The position numbers and the translations under genes are program-made. The notes under the pieces are model-generated. The model did not search any database. It was not told the DNA's origin and was given only the letters and a program-made list of their open reading frames with translations. Source: Deltaproteobacteria bacterium (GTDB taxonomy: Bacteria > Myxococcota > UBA796 > SXON01). From it: a stretch of DNA of 21,616 bases. Position 1 is the stretch's first letter; each line of letters begins with the position of its first letter. The DNA lies in assembly GCA_947483545.1 (NCBI GenBank), contig CANKNP010000036.1:1-21616 (forward strand), given 5' to 3'. This document shows, one piece after another, positions 21,075 to 21,616 of the stretch.

Positions 21075-21616
21075 AGCTGCCGGTGGAGCCTGCGGATCCC
21101 GTTCGCTTGCGCATCGCGGCGCGCATCGCGGAGCTGATCGGCGATGGTGACACCGTGCAGGCCGGCATCGGGGCCATCCCGGAGGCCGTGCTGGCCGCGC
21201 TCTCAGACCGCAAGGACCTGGGCCTCCACACCGAGCTGTTGTCCGACGCCATGATGGCGCTCATCGAGCAGGGGGTGGCGACCGGGGCCCGGAAGGTGCA
21301 TTGGCCAGGAAAGGCCGTGACCTCCTTCGTGCTCGGATCCGAGCGGCTCTACCGCTGGTGCGACGACAACCCCGCCATCGAGATGCAGCCGAGTGACGTC
21401 ACGAATGACCCGGCGCGGATCGCGGCGGAGCCAAATCTCGTAGCGATCAACGCCGCGCTCTCCGTGGACCTGACCGGCCAGGTGAACGCGGACAGCATCG
21501 GACCGCGCTTCTACTCGGGCATCGGCGGTCAGGTGGATTTTCTTCGGGGCGCGGCGCACTCCCCCGGCGGGCGACCGATCATCGCGCTCCCCTCGACGGC
21601 GAAGGGCGGCACGGTC
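21071..21616 (+). pseudogene. Acetyl-CoA hydrolase/transferase, C-terminal domain, 5'-truncated and running off the window
   Basis: An open frame in phase with CCT 21071 encodes the C-terminal CoA-transferase domain of the acetyl-CoA hydrolase / 4-hydroxybutyrate CoA-transferase family: IAARIAELIGDGDTVQAGIG, then LGLHTELLSDAMMALIE, VLGSERLYRWCDDNP, LVAINAALSVDLTGQVNADS, GPRFYSGIGGQVDF and HSPGGRPIIALPSTAKGGT. These are the conserved blocks of the domain. The roughly 200-residue N-terminal domain is missing: upstream lies the CcoI fragment on the opposite strand. The family moves CoA between acetyl-CoA and short acids, or hydrolyses it. A GTG at 21083 could initiate but would yield only half a protein. 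The same caution about an assembly join applies. Confidence 0.85.

Overview
The window is high-GC DNA with densely packed, often overlapping genes, many starting at GTG or TTG. It has no rRNA, tRNA, CRISPR array or intact transposase gene. MopE-like metal-binding repeats joined to an FG-GAP propeller, a Hanks-type Ser/Thr kinase beside an exported membrane-anchored protein, and a protein resembling the myxobacterial TIGR04552 family together suggest a Myxococcota or related 'deltaproteobacterial' genome. This is inference; there is no rRNA to confirm it.

Layout. Positions 1-1459 (minus) hold the N-terminal part of a Ser/Thr kinase and, just upstream of it, an exported protein with a C-terminal membrane hairpin. 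From 1474 a plus-strand unit of three translationally coupled genes runs to 8848: a 982-residue lipoprotein (nine MopE-like repeats, then seven FG-GAP repeats), a 611-residue protein I do not recognise, and a divergent UvrA-like ABC ATPase. Positions 8849-9634 have no intact gene. They hold a 200-bp element with 16-bp terminal inverted repeats and an 8-bp target duplication, a REP-like double palindrome, and remnants of two four-helix-bundle (S23-type) genes and of one secreted-protein gene. Then come hrpB (9635-12016), a signal-less FG-GAP propeller in the same frame just after the hrpB stop, and an overlapping pair made of a small helical ORF and an AbiEii-type nucleotidyltransferase (to 14174).

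A minus-strand cluster covers 14184-19887, in transcription order: VOC/glyoxalase-fold protein, multi-pass membrane protein, mfd (transcription-repair coupling factor), and a TIGR04552-like protein that may have a RelA/SpoT-like core. A divergent plus-strand lipoprotein follows (19948-20565). The right end holds ccoS and the C-terminal end of a CcoI-type copper P-ATPase (cbb3 oxidase maturation, minus). This abuts a 5'-truncated acetyl-CoA hydrolase/transferase on the plus strand. Both genes lose their 5' ends at the same point (about 21070), which marks a rearrangement or an assembly misjoin.

Most notable: (i) the short TIR/TSD element carrying a decayed S23-type gene, inserted exactly at the stop codon of the UvrA-like gene; (ii) an asymmetric UvrA-like protein whose second nucleotide site lacks the Q-loop Gln and H-loop His; (iii) the coupling of that ATPase to a surface lipoprotein; (iv) the head-to-head double truncation at the right end.
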